Assembly: GCA_905250075.1 (NCBI GenBank)
Contig: CAJNOP010000009.1
Location: 861,055 to 925,054, forward strand
DNA: 64,000 bases
Source of the DNA: Rotaria sp. Silwood1
Taxonomy: Eukaryota > Rotifera > Eurotatoria > Philodinida > Philodinidae
Direction of reading: 5' to 3'
Positions 37,909 to 50,975 of this stretch are shown here, piece after piece (positions within the stretch are counted from its first letter, which is position 1; every line of letters starts with the position of its first letter). The notes under the pieces are model-generated. The model did no database searches and was not told where the DNA came from. It saw nothing but the letters and a program-made list of their open reading frames with translations. The position numbers were made by a program, and so were the translations under genes.

Positions 37909-38964
37909 CTAATGCTTCTCTGTCATGATAATTTTTCTCCATTCGTTTTTACCATCTAAGCTTATAACTGATCCTGCACGGTAACCTCCAAAATCCTGAA
38001 GATGCCAACTCAGTCGGTTTTCTGCATTGTCTTTCTCATTACAATCCGCCGAGTTACAGTTTATAGTTGTTGATGATGGAGCAAATCCAAATGATTTATT
38101 CTGCGTTAAGTACCAATGTACATTGCCAAACTTTGTTGGTTGATTTAATGGACTATCCAAGGATAAGATTTCTGATGGTCCCATTGCTGCTATCTTCAAT
38201 ATCATTGATGAATTTCCTTGTATTGCACCAACAATAATGTGTTTCTTACATTGCGATCTTAATGCTCTTAGCTCTTCGACTGTTGTTCCATGACTATATG
38301 GGAAATCATAAATAATATTCCATGAAGGATTCAACGATGACAACGGTACATCATGAACAACACTTGATGGCAAGCCTCTTAAGAAATGTACATCGATAGT
38401 AGCCTCAAGTTTCTGTACACTTTGTTGTAAATTGTCAACTAATTTTTCTAATGATTCGATTTTCTTATTACTTCGATTCAACATATTCATTAGACAATCT
38501 AATTGTTCATGTTTTTCTTTCTGTTTATAAACTAGCTTACATCGTTGACATTCGATTTTGATTTCACCACAATTTTGTTCATGTTGGTCTAAATCTTTTT
38601 TTAATATATTCTTCTGACAACCACGACATATCTTCATTTGATATTGACATTGTTCTTGTTGATGTTTTTCAAGTGATTCATATAATAACATATCATTACA
38701 CCCGTTTTGTTTGTTTTCACATTCAATTTTAAATTTACATAATAAAGCATAAAACATTGGTGAACAACGTTTTTCTTGATAATGTTGACATAATGGACAA
38801 ACATTTGGTTTTTCTTTCAGACATTTATCAATACATATCTTACAAAATAGTCGTTGACAATTTTGGCATTCAACGGGTTTCCATAACAAATGAAAACAAA
38901 TTTGGCAGAGATACTCATCATCAATGTCGCTATTATTTGTAATACGTTCTTTTGAAATACTCAT
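37909..38964 (-). CDS. RING and TRAF-type zinc finger protein with unnamed C-terminal domain
   Basis: Single-exon frame of 351 codons on the minus strand, ATG at 38964. The RING spans residues 20-59: C20, C23, C33, C36, C41, C44, C56, C59. Position 36, where TRAF-type RINGs have His, is Cys (CQNC), so this is a C4C4-like variant. Cys/His-rich fingers at about 70-160 resemble TRAF-type zinc fingers, followed by a coiled coil at about 160-195 (LEKLVDNLQQSVQKLEATI). The C-terminal about 150 residues form a compact domain with VHWYLTQNKSFGFAPSS, RLSWHLQDFGGYRAGS and WRKIIM. I know no name for it; it is not a MATH/TRAF-C domain by eye. Likely a ubiquitin ligase or signalling adaptor, substrate unknown. 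TRAF-like RING genes of this kind are expanded in rotifers (general recollection, not tested). Confidence 0.78.
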   Translation of the reverse strand: MSISKERITNNSDIDDEYLCQICFHLLWKPVECQNCQRLFCKICIDKCLKEKPNVCPLCQHYQEKRCSPMFYALLCKFKIECENKQNGCNDMLLYESLEKHQQEQCQYQMKICRGCQKNILKKDLDQHEQNCGEIKIECQRCKLVYKQKEKHEQLDCLMNMLNRSNKKIESLEKLVDNLQQSVQKLEATIDVHFLRGLPSSVVHDVPLSSLNPSWNIIYDFPYSHGTTVEELRALRSQCKKHIIVGAIQGNSSMILKIAAMGPSEILSLDSPLNQPTKFGNVHWYLTQNKSFGFAPSSTTINCNSADCNEKDNAENRLSWHLQDFGGYRAGSVISLDGKNEWRKIIMTEKH

Positions 38965-40719
38965 TAATAATTTATATTAAACGTAAGCTGAAACAAAAAA
39001 TCGTAAAATAAATTCGAAATTTAATAGAACAAAAAGTCATCACTAATTTTTATAAATATACAAAAATTATTCATTAAAAAGTGGTTTGATAAATTCATAT
39101 TTATTTAAAAGCATTTTTCATTATTATAAATTTTGTGCTAGAAAATATCTTAGACGTTTCGACGCAAGCAACCTGAACAATAAGAATAGTTCACAATACA
39201 AATATTAATCTTTGATACTGTTTAGAAGGTCTACATCAAATAATCACGGTCGTCAACGACTGGTTTTCAGTGTATTGTAAACGATCGAATAATCGATTTT
39301 CAGACTGTTGGTTAACTATATACGGCACGATAAAATATGGTCATAATACTGCAACTACCATACGTCAATGTAGAGCTATTTACGGCTGCAAAATCTATGA
39401 AACGACAGTATATATTAGTGTTTTGGGTGCCTCAGCGCCTGTAATTATCGTCCTAGGGATGCATCAATACCAATTCTTAGACTTGGTCGAAATCGAAATC
39501 GGTTAATATTGACAGTTGTAGAATTACTAAGTTTACATATATTTACATCAATTAATAATTTGATTCCAATTTTTTCAAAACCAATACCAACGAATTTTGA
39601 TTAATGCTAAGTCAAAAATCTGGATTGAAATCGGTGCATCCCAACATCATCCAGAGAAAATATCGAGTTCACCCATCGACAACACTCAAGATAATAGTTC
39701 ATTTGTATTTACTTCCATCAAGTGAAATTTTGTATACCAACGAACTACGAATTGTTTGTTACGGAAAAACTGCTATAATACTTCACACTTACTTTAGTTG
39801 ACGAAGAAGTAAAATAAAATGTTATTCGTTCTATGTTAAATAGAAACACGCCCATAAGGCTTATCTCTATATCTTTCTTATCGTCTTTACGATGTAAAAT
39901 TACAGGAAAAAACCTTCTTGTTCGTCAAGTCAATTATTTACCAATGAAACAGAAAAGTGAAAGATAACAATTTTATATTTTCTTTTTTTCTTCAAAAGAA
40001 TATTTTACTTTTTCTGATCCTTATTTCTGATGCTTATGCTAATTCTTATTATTAACAAATGATTATTTTATCATTGTAAAAGATCGTTGTATTTTAACAC
40101 TCAATAAATATTGTTGAACATTGACAGTTATTTAAATCAAAACTTAATAATCATTCATGTCGTATATTTTCGAAAATGATAGTATCCGACAAGGTAAAGT
40201 CTTAATTAACCGAAAAAGAAAACTTACAACCATGATTCAAAAATATTTTGTTGAAAAAAAGAAAAATCAAAAATTATAAAATAATATTAACACATAAATT
40301 AATAGAACTGTCTTTTTTAGAAGAAAAAAAATCCTAGAGAAAAGTTCAATTACAAATGAAAACACACATATACACATTTATTTTATGAACATAAATTCAT
40401 TTTTATATAGCAAGACAAACCGGAAGCATATAAGGAGAAAATACAAAATTGTCATACATACATATACAAAGACAAATAGATTATTAGAAATAAGTAATCA
40501 TAGTAGAATGAATAGAAAAAGTAGAATAAATGGCAGGCAAAAAATTTAGGAAAAAAGATTTGTATTTAAAAAAATACTGACTGAGTGGAAAGAAAATTTA
40601 GATTAAAAAAGATGTCAAATGTTTTTTGTATGATTATTTAAATTGCACATAATATATAGAAAGATTATTGAAATTTTAATTTGTTCGATCGATCATAGAT
40701 ATACCTATATATCTCTTGA
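38965..40719. other. Intergenic region between RING/TRAF gene and PICALM gene
   Basis: Contains the small hAT-like MITE and the 3' UTR of the PICALM-like gene (minus strand, to about 40300). No other gene recognised. Confidence 0.5.
39454..39644. mobile_element. hAT-like MITE, 191 bp
   Basis: The left end reads TAGGGATGCATCAATACC and the right end, in reverse complement, reads TTGGGATGCACCGATTTC. GGGATGCACCGAT-like termini are typical of hAT MITEs. Flanking 8-mers TATCGTCC (39446-39453) and CATCATCC (39645-39652) match at six of eight positions, consistent with an aged hAT target duplication. No coding capacity. Confidence 0.6.
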
Positions 40720-43700
40720 TTAAAGATCACCAAATGGATTATTCACCTGTTGTTGATTAACCATAGTAGTGCCATAGAGTGGTTGAGCAGCAAATGGATT
40801 TGTATTAAGATTGGTTGGTTGATTACTTATACCATTGAAATCCATTGACTAAAATAATATATTATTTTAAATGTTTCGATGATACGGTTTAAACATACTA
40901 ATGATCCACTAGATACAACAAAAGGATTATTTATCGAAGATGTAGGTGATGGTTGTTGCCACACCGAATCTGATTGAGCATTCATCTAAACAAGAAAAGT
41001 TTCTGTAAATTCTTTTTTTTATTAAGTGAAGTCACTTACACTACTAAACGGTAAACTCATTGTTGAAGAATTTGGCCATATTGTTCCAGGTGTATTTGTA
41101 GTTCCTGCTGGTAGACCAATTATTTGTTGATTTTTTGCATCATTTGCTGTCCATTGATGATCTTTTCTATTAGAAAAAAATGTTCAATTGATCGAAATAG
41201 TATTGGAAATCAGTAGAAAAACTTTTTTACCCAATTTTCGAGTAATCTTTTATATTAAGATGGTCAACTAATTGATTGAGCGATGAATTAAGATCACCTG
41301 ATTGAAGTGGTTTAGTAATTGTTGGTGTCTTTTGATCATTGATCAATGGTGGCATTGAATTAGGATTTTTATTTGTTGATACCGAAGTTGGCTGAAGAAC
41401 ATTACCAAACACATTTGCTGAATAATAATATTGAAGACAAAACGTTAGTATTTAAAAATAAATAAAATTTATTTACGTTTCGATGACGATGTATCAAGAA
41501 CATTTTGAAATGCAGGAAATGTATTTGTACTTGTTTGAGATGATGGTGTGGCTAATGAAAATATATCATCCGTAAATAATTGTTGTTGTTGTTGTTGTTG
41601 TTGCTGTTGTTGTTGAGAAAAGAAATCTGTACTACCGAAGAGATTTTCATTTGTTGTTATTATTGTTGAAGTGGGAACTGATGGTGGCGATGAAGCTTCT
41701 TTTTTCTAAAAATATCATAAACAGTTGTTGATTATTCATATTTTTCTTTTTGTTTAATGAAAACTAAAAGTATAAGTTGAATTGTTATGATTCGAATTTG
41801 CTGATCATGAATAATTCATAAGAGAAATTCAACGAGTAATGAAACGATCTATAAAGGATGTTAGACCAAAAAACGCTTTTTTGACTTCCGCTCGATTTTG
41901 GGCCAATTCCTTACCCTTCTAATGGATACGCACTTCAAAAAAAAAAGCCTGTCAGCGTAACCATTTCGAGGCTAAAATTTTGAACTCATATGTGTTCTTT
42001 AGTCTTGTGATACTAATACAAAATGCGTATAATAAAAAATTTCTAGTAGATTATAGTTGCTTTCCAATGATACTTGACCTATCTTATTTATTGCTGCATT
42101 TCGAACAGTTTCTTTTCTACTGATGCTCGATATTTTATTTGCCAAAGTTATAACTTGATTAGTTCAAGCTTTTTATGTTGCTCAGATAAAGACTATGGCA
42201 AACAGATGCATCAGTATCCATCTTTTTTAACATCTCAAATGGAAATTTCTATCTGCGCAAAAATAAAAATTGCACTATTTAGAGCACACTACAGTCATTA
42301 GAATATAAAGAAAGTCTTTAGATTGTTCTAGAACAGCTGAAGCATTATGATTAATGCTTTTCAGCATTGTTTCCTCTGCTAGGACCTGAGGGGGGAGAGC
42401 GTAAAAATCTTGATTTAAACTTACACTTACTATTCTTTTCGAAAATAATTTTATGTAAGTTCTACAAAAGTCTTTACGAAATGCTTAAAAAAGCAAAAAT
42501 TCTCCGACCGTTCGCAGATATTTAATCCATCCCTTCACTGTGCATGACCGTGAACTTTTGCATAGACAGGCAGACGTACGGTTTTTATTTGCTCGGAACT
42601 GACCATAAATCATTTAGAAAATCTTTTTAAGACGTGAAAGCTCTTTTCGAAATAGAATTTTTTTACGACATAGATTTCCAAAAGATGCGCGCTGAGCGAG
42701 AGATGACGATTTGCCCAACAAAATGGACCTAATCAACCTCACCACATCCACACTCAAATAATTAAATTTTACAAAGGAATATTGTTGTATATGTCTGCCT
42801 GGCTTTGTACCTTTTTCTAGACGTCTTTTACGAATAATTTCAATGTTCCATAAATTTTTGGATAATCTTACTACCATCAAAATGTGCGATATTTTATTGT
42901 TCATTTATCTTCAAAAAAGACGAGCTGCCGAAAATTCAATCGTTTAACTCATCGTAATTTACGAAAACTTCAAATCGAATATCAATAGTGACTTTATGAC
43001 TATTTTCAATCCAAACAAATAATGCTAACTTTCGCTAAAAGAAATAAACTATACATACTATATTCAATTTTGCTAGAGCTTTCGTTTCTTCTTGAAGAAC
43101 TGATTGTGGATCATCACTAACATTAGCAACAAAACCACGAGAAAAGCTTTTTGTATCTTGTTCTGTTGAATTTCTGTACAAAAAAAAAACAAACTAACGA
43201 TATGATATACAAATTGTTTAGTTTTACTTTGAGACTAACGTTTGTAGTGATGGTTTTTTGCCTTCTAGGTAAGCTAAATGATTTTCCAATGATTCTAAAA
43301 GACTAGTTGAAGCCTAGAATTAAGAACAAGTAACTCATATCAGTTATTACATCCATCAAAAATCATAGATTACAATCACAAGAAAACAAATTTTCTATAA
43401 TCGTTTTTTACTCACTTTATTTTTCTCGATTCCCTAGATATATAGATTTGGATAAATAATACTATTTCATTTCATTCATAATAACTTACCCGCGCTAAAT
43501 CAGTCATGTCACCACGATCTCCAGCAGATGACTAGAATATAAAATAAATTTTAAATCATCAAGATTAACCTGCGTGTATATAAACTCTTTACACAACATG
43601 TTTGATCAATTGTCATTCACTTATAAAGCACCGAAGAGAATCAGAACTCCGTGCTCTTTCTAGCTATATAAGTTCAAAGTAAAAAGTTCTGAAACGCAAT

Positions 43701-46700
43701 ATTTTTCCTTAATGGTTACAGCTAAAACAATAATTCAAGGAGTTAAAATGCCTTCCTTCTCAGAAGAAGTACTTATCAAATTTCTATGAACAGGGTACGT
43801 GTGACTGATCTCTGAAGAAATGAAACATCCACAACCAGTTTTCTAGATTCTACCAAACAACTTCATCTAATTGAGACAACATTTCTCAACAAAGAGAATG
43901 TCGCCGAGTTCTCCACATCGTATCTTCAGTCAATAACAATTATTGTACTATAGATGAAAACGATTTTTTTCTATTGTTTTAAATTGTGGGACCTTTTGCA
44001 GAAGTCATGCAGTCGGCTGAACATAAGTCAAAGAGAGCTTGGAGACAATTCTTTTTATTCATAAATTTTTTCTTTATCAGATGAACATTTTTGATCCAAT
44101 TGAGAAAACTGGTTTTGAAAGTCTTGATTTTCCAAAGAATTTTCATCCAAACCTGTTAATGGGACTGTGATAAGTATCTCTTCTGATACGAAAATTTTTA
44201 AACTACTCAAATCATTTCTTTGATTTGTTTTGGCTGTTATCATTGCAGACAATCCCCCTCTTTTTGGCATTTCTAGTTCTTGAAGAGACTACAACCGATC
44301 TGCATGAAATTTTTTGGGACAGATAGAACACCTAAAATAAGGAGGCATGCCTTTCGAGGAAAAAATTTTAAACAAAGTTCTTCGAAGATTCCTGGTTTTT
44401 GCATAGAAACACATCAAACGTGCTTACGACTTTCCCATCTAACTTTATTCGACCAGGTTGAAAATCTTTTTTAAAGACATCTTAAACTATATCTGAGAAG
44501 TGATTTTAAGCTATTTCGAAAATCTCGCTTTCTATTTGTTTTTATGAAAGAAATATGTAAAAATTCGGATTCAAAACTGGGATGATATAAATCCTGATTG
44601 AAAAGTCAAAAATGGAAATGAAAGATTTCATCTCTGGAAAATACTTCTAAGTATCAGTGATCAAAATTTTAGCTCGTTCGAACAAAGTTAGAAGAGGTCT
44701 TATGGAATACCAAAGTTTCTCAAAACAACCATGCTAAATTTTGTTTTTTCTTGGCCACATGTTTTCTTATTCTAGGACATTTGATAGAGGAAAAAACTAT
44801 TATCTCCCACAAAGACTTACTACTTGGAAAATGTTTGCCTGTTTGGAGTTCTCACTCACTTTAATCTAAGATTTGGTAGAAAATCGAACACTACAGAACT
44901 AGAAAATTAAAATACTAGCTGTTAATTTTTGATTTTGTTCTACGAACAAAAATTGATCAGACATATTGTGCAAAAATATTTTATACGAAGGTTAATTATG
45001 ATTAAAGCTTAAAATAGATCGATCATTATATTCCATAATCAATAAAAAACAAATTTGATAAGCAATAATTAATATTACCCCTTCCCAAAAACGTCGATCA
45101 AATAATTGTTCATAACGCTAATATAGTATAATTTCTTTTTCTTATATTTATTTCGTCATAAAATAGAATTGAACTTACTTCACTTATTTTAAGATATTGA
45201 GATACTTGATCTGTTCGATCGAGAAACTTTTTATACATGTCAAGTGCTTCACGACATTGTTTTTTATTCATATTAAAAGATTTTTCTAAACAAACGAACA
45301 ATAAAACAAGTTTTAAATCTGAAAATGAACTACAAAAATTCATACCAAGTAAATTAATTATTCCTTCATTATAAGCAGCATATAGATAAATAAGATCTTT
45401 GGTAAGAAGAAAAAAACAATTATGTATAACACTATTTGTCAACTGATTAGGTGTGATCTAAAATATCAAGAAAGGAACATTTCATTTGTTGAATTATGAA
45501 AAACATTTATTTTGATATATTAGTCCCAAAGAAATGTAGTCAATAATCTCACATGACATAGTTGAATCGTTTATTCCTTACTGAAGTAACCATTTGTAAA
45601 TTGATTACAGAAATTAAACGGTACATAGATTCTCAAAGCACCAAGAATATTTTTTGCAGTAAACGCCATGAGGTAACAATTGATAACTCATTCAATTGCT
45701 TCATGTTCGAAATATCGAATTTACAAAATCGAAAATTTTGAAAAAACAATTGAAGTTTTCCGGACCAAATATTTTCTACGTTTTATGAAGCCTAAGTCTT
45801 GAAGTTTGTTGCGTAATATATGTTGATGAAGAGGCCTACTAGTGATTAATGTAAGTTTCGAACGTTTCGCGATAGTTTGCCGAATCACAGATAATAAGGC
45901 GCACAATGGATCGTGTTATTACTGTTGGACAGATAAAAGGCAATCAAGAATAGCGGTAATGTATGTATGCTAAATCTCATCATTTAGAAAATTCAAATAA
46001 TATTTCGTATGGATGAAAATGTTTTCAATGATTATAGCAATGTGATATTCGTTCAAAATGTTTTTGAGCATTTTTTCCTCATGACTGAGTAGAGCTCGTC
46101 CAGTTACGTGTAAACAATGTTGTTTTCAACATATTCGAGCAATCAGTTTGTAGTGAAACTTCGAAAAATTGAGTCTAAAAAAATCAGAACAACCTATAAA
46201 AATTGCAATGTGTCAAAAGTACCAAATCTTTGTAGCCAATCTTTTTGATGATTTTACTCGTCATATAATTACACAAAAAATTCTTTGATTATTCAGGAAA
46301 TCGATTCTTTCTATATGATTGCAAAACGTCATGAGTATAGATTTATATCTAGAAGTTTTCACTATCAAAACTTCAGTTTCAAATGAAACAAATATCTTAG
46401 AGACAACCACATATCAGAGTGTTAGAAAGTAATACTGTGGGAATGTAAGACCCGAAATTTGACAAAAAATAGTTTTAAGTTTTGAGTATGCATTCGAAAT
46501 ACATTTTCTGGTGATTCGCAATACAAAAAGTTTGTTTCATTTCAAACTGAAGCTCTTCTTTGTCAAACTCTCTAAATACAAATCCATATTTATGGCATTT
46601 TGCTTTTATATCGGATAAATCGACTTTCTCAAGAATCAAAACAATTGTTCCCAACTGTACGACGAGTAAATCAAAAATGAAATTTGGCTACCAAAATTTG

Positions 46701-48404
46701 ATGCTTCTGATGTAGTTTAATTTTTATAAGCATTTCTGTTTTTCTGTTAATCTAATTTTCTTAAGTTTCATTACCAAAACCATCTATTGAATATGTAAAA
46801 AACAACATTTTTAGACATAATTATTCAACCAAGATAGAAAAACGTCCGAAAAAATATCTAATAATATATGTCAAAAACTTATGTACTGTTTCAAAACTGC
46901 ATTTAATGCATTCAAACCTTTCTTTCTTTATTGCTTCGATACTATGGGATATAAGATTTTTTCGCTCGTTCATTATTGTCATAAAAGAAAAAAAAAACCT
47001 CGAACATATCATGTCGTTCAATCTATATTTTTTATCGTATGGATTACGAAAGTAATCAAAATCATCCTACACCAAAAGCAGGACATCTCATGAATCTGAT
47101 CACTTCATCGGCATATTAAAGTAGCTAATATTCTTTATATAGAAGGTTATTTTATTAGCATCTGATTTCAAAGCACTATAAGAAGTGAATCTTTAACGAT
47201 TGGAATATAAACAACATGAAATCTTTTCTTCTAATTATCAAATTTAAGATAAAACAAGGGAAAAGATACTGGACAAACAATGTCTCATTATATATTTGCT
47301 TATGTTTTAATTGAAGCTCGATAGATCTAGAAAAATTGGAACAGACTTTTTTTTGAATTTCTTGGAATTGGAATCGTTAAACCATCAGATAGGTACAAAA
47401 CTTTTTGAAGTACTAAAATATGTGTCGTGTTTAATCTCAACAATTCAATAATGAAAATTTTTCACTAGACATTTAAGATTTTCTGATCTATCTGATGATC
47501 TAACAGTTTTGGTTTCGTTTAATGTTTTGATAATCGAACAGAAACAGACAAACTCTAGTTCTTATTCAACTCTCAATAGACTTACATCAAAATGAAGTAT
47601 AGCATCAATTTGTTTTTGAAGCAAAGGTAAAGTTTTAAATAACTAAAAAAAATTAGAAAAAAAAAACAAATACAGTTTTTTTTAAATAATATAACCATTA
47701 CTTCGTACCTTATCAATAGGCATTGTTCGCAAAAGTTCATCATCTTTTCTTTAATAGAAAAGAAAATACATACGTTCTTTTTTCTTTCTTTTTACATTTA
47801 AGATAAAATCTATTACGAACCCTCGTTTTATTTTACAAAAATCATAACCCATTAATTTATAAGCTTCACGTTTTTCATTTAAATAATCAGCATATCGACC
47901 AATATATATTAACATATCAGTGCCAGGCATTCCCATGCGATCAATCATAACAGCTGGTTGTAAATGATAATTATGTGATGCCATATAAGCTTCAAAACGC
48001 TAAAAAAATTCGATAGAGGAAAAAAATTCTTTTTTCTTAGTAAAATAATATTTAATAAAATTTATTGTTACTTCATTTCCATATGACATTAATTGATGAA
48101 TTGTAATTAATGATTTAAATGAAACAACCCATGAAGAATTTTGTGAACGTTCAATTAAAAGATCAGCAGTTTCAGGAATCGAAACATTCATGTCATGTGT
48201 TGCTTGTAAAAGAACTTTACAAAAAGAAAAACTCATTTTTATTTTAATACACATAGATTTCAACTTACATTCGAGATGTTTTCGTTTAGGTCCTATGATT
48301 TCTTCTGTTGTTGCTTTACATACAACTTTAGCTACAAGTTGTCCAGATATAGTATTTTTTGCAGCTAAAAGTCGATCGACAATACTTTGTCCACCTAGTT
48401 GCAT
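40720..48404 (-). CDS. PICALM: PICALM/AP180-family clathrin assembly protein
   Basis: Phosphoinositide-binding endocytic adaptor that recruits clathrin and SNARE cargo. Coding exons in transcript order: 48269-48404, 48072-48202, 47821-47999, 47709-47748, 47586-47642, 45346-45457, 45179-45285, 45079-45117, 43490-43531, 43228-43313, 43059-43173, 41477-41705, 41231-41417, 41040-41166, 40899-40985, 40720-40848. They sum to 1,803 bp (600 residues), all in phase. The ANTH domain (about 1-275) has the PI(4,5)P2 signature KATTEEIIGPKRKHLE, then NSSWVVSFKSLIT, LYAAYNEGIINLL and LENHLAYLEGKK. The C-terminal half is disordered, with a polyglutamine run and three NPF motifs (INNPFV, NTNPFA, NNPFGDL at the end) for EH-domain partners. 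The start is the ATG giving MQLGGQSIVDRL, matching the family N-terminus. Three introns are 1.35-2.1 kb. A 13-residue exon at 45079-45117 inserts between the EFLKVAE-like and DRGDIPDL-like blocks. Confidence 0.9.
41580..41615 (-). repeat. CAA/CAG tract encoding polyglutamine
   Basis: About twelve Gln codons in a row (mostly CAA, with interspersed CAG) in the disordered C-terminal half of the PICALM-like protein. A likely length-variable site. Confidence 0.85.
42391..42475 (+). repeat. Dispersed diverged repeat, copy 1
   Basis: Located in a long intron of the PICALM-like gene. Words AAAAATCTTGATTTAAACTT, CACTTACTATT and TCTACAAAAGTCTTTACG recur in order, diverged, at about 49450-49525. Read by eye; identity not computed. 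Confidence 0.4.
43532..45078 (-). other. 1.5 kb intron of the PICALM-like gene
   Basis: Lies between the 13-residue exon and the DRGDMTDLAR exon. Small open frames inside (44055-44474) show no family resemblance. No terminal repeats noticed. Confidence 0.5.
45458..47585 (-). other. 2.1 kb intron of the PICALM-like gene
   Basis: Separates the QKQIDAILHFD exon from the ITPNQLTNSVIHN exon, both well matched to the ANTH domain. AT-rich, with no recognisable genes or elements inside. Confidence 0.5.
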
Positions 48405-50975
48405 AGTTGTAATGTTTTTCTCAAGAATAAACAAATGAAATGTATCTTCTTCATCATCATCATCATTTATTATTTAACTGGTAAAAAAAAGAATAATTCC
48501 TTTTAAGGTATTTTGTTTGCTTTTAACAAATGGCGACATATATTACATGTATATGATTGGTTTTAGACAAAAAAATAGAATAAAATCTGGATTATGAAAT
48601 TCAAATAAAATATTTCATTGTACATTTAGTTAATTAAATTCATTGTAAATCGATTAATTGTTTACTATGAATGTGTATTCAAATGTAGACTTTTCCTTCC
48701 TCCTACCCCCTAAAAAGTTTGTCGGTGCGGTCCCATTCAGAGTCAAAACGTGGGTTTAAAAATAATTTATTTTAAAAACATGCCAAACAAATGAATAAAT
48801 CAAAATGACAACACTTTTTCTAGTTCATATGCGCGCGTTCTGAAATTTTATCATTTCGAAAATGTTTGCATTTTGAATTACTATTTTACCAATTGATTTG
48901 ATTGATCTAACATCACTATGCTGTAAAAACTTGTTTGTAGTATGGATTACATCTTCAAAACATAATTACTTTTCGACTTATGATAGTATATATAACACAT
49001 GGTATAGGACGCAGTAAATATTATTTTACTCTTGGTTTTATCGGTTTAACTAGTATATTCACTTGCTATACACATTGATTTAATCGTTAAGTAAGCTAAC
49101 ATGCCTTCCATGCTTTCTCTTGACAAACTTAAACATATATTGTTCAGTTTTGCCTAAACTTTGTATTCAATTAGCTTATATTTTTCTATGCCGGTCCTAT
49201 TCTAGCTCTGATAGATCAGTAATACTCTTATCCCATTGATTGACACCTATGATCAGAATCTTTCGTTGCATCAAGTCCCAAATCCTACAATACTTAGAAT
49301 AATGATAATCTACAGGCTTAGAATGATCTAAGAACTATCATTATTTACGTGCCTTTTTGTATTGTTAGAGCCACGAATTCAATAATTTTTTTATTTTCTT
49401 CTCTCTCCTGGTTACTAGAACATACGGAGGATAGGGAGTACAGGTGCAAAAATCTCGATTTACACTTCCATTCACTATTGTTTCCTTCAAAAATGTACGT
49501 GAGTCCCACAAAAATACGTTAACTTTTGTCAGAAAAATCAAGCTTAGAATAAATGTATGAAAATATAGCTAGAAATCCGATCTTTCAGAAACCTTAGGAT
49601 TTTTTTATCTTGCATCTTTTCAGAATTATTGAACATGGCTGTCGTCACCTGCTTTAGATCCTCCTTCAAAATAGGATTATACAGAAGATATGTAGAACTA
49701 GTTATTTTCGAGGCCATTTTTTCAGATGTTCTTTCTCTTTTAGTCTTGGGATACGAATAAAGTTAAACAATTTTCAATAGAACTCAGACATTTCATGGAA
49801 ATAACCAACTTTTGATAGAAGAATAGCGCGTTTCCTTTTCTAAGTTGTATTTCTGGTAAAAATTTTCTTGAACATTAATTTAGTTCAATCAGACTTTCAT
49901 ACATTGTAGGAATTCTGCACAGAAGCGCAATGCAAAATTCTCTATGTCATGCTAAGATATTTGTACTTTTCTAACAATAACACCTTAACAGTTCAGATTC
50001 TAGCATAGGATAGACACAGCATATAATATATATACTACTAATATCAGTCTTTTCTATTAATGAAATGCGTAAGAAAATAACATTGATTACGCGGGTCAAA
50101 ACTTAACGAACATTCTATGTGACGTAGGTAGCAAAAGTTTAAGACATTTTCTAGTTTTTTGTTCTTTTATGAGCGGAAAGAGGGTAGGACATATCCTTTG
50201 GGTGTTATGTGTAGCCTCAACTAAAGTCTATACAAAGCATGAATTCTTTATCCAATTGTTTGCCCAATGAGAAAGCAAGAGCAACTACGATTTATTCCTA
50301 GTCAGCAACAATTCAAAACATTTTTAGTATTTTGTTGATGTTATCATTGTTCAACGTCGAACAAAATCTTCAAAAATATACCATTTGATGCAGAATTAGA
50401 TGGGCTACATTTTGGTACCATTTATTTTTCTGAATTTGCAGTTTTAATCATTTAACAATTTTAATCAATTAATTAATTAAGGCAAACCTTCTCGTAATTT
50501 TTGACTTTCAAAAATATCGTTAGAAAGAGCTTCGAAAACTGAGGAAAATTGCGTTTTATTGTGCCACAATAACGAGTGATAATAGAATTCTTGGAAAGAT
50601 TTTGTATGATTTCATTGATATTCTATTAATAATTAAGAAAATTAACATGTAAACCGGAATTTCAGAAGTCTAAAAAACGATGCATTTTGTAGAACAGAAT
50701 TTTTTGTATTGATGGATATCTTCCGACTGCCTCTGCGATATGTGTTTCATAGGAACTAACGCTTTGAGAATGTAAGTATACTCTGTTCTTATATCCGCAC
50801 CCACCTCCTGAGTATGAATGATTCGAAATAGGGAGTTATTTTTCAAACATTGGTAGTTATTTTAATTCTTTTACATGTTACTAGTGAAAAATTGTACAAT
50901 GATGATCGACAAATCGCGAACATAAATCGGACTCATAGTAATTGGCATTGATGCCGTTAATATTTACTGCACAAA
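48405..50975. other. Intergenic region between PICALM gene and IAP-type RING exon
   Basis: Upstream (5') side of the PICALM-like gene, with a short ATG/ATC-rich run near 48450-48470. Includes the second copy of a dispersed repeat at about 49435-49530. No gene recognised. Confidence 0.5.
49435..49530 (+). repeat. Dispersed diverged repeat, copy 2
   Basis: Words AAAAATCTCGATTTACACTT, CATTCACTATT and CCCACAAAAATACG align in order with 42391-42475. Further on, TTTCGAGGCC and TTTTAGTCTTGGGATAC (about 49706-49752) echo TTTCGAGGCT and TTTAGTCTTGTGATAC near 41968-42013, though in a different order relative to the first block. Confidence 0.4.
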
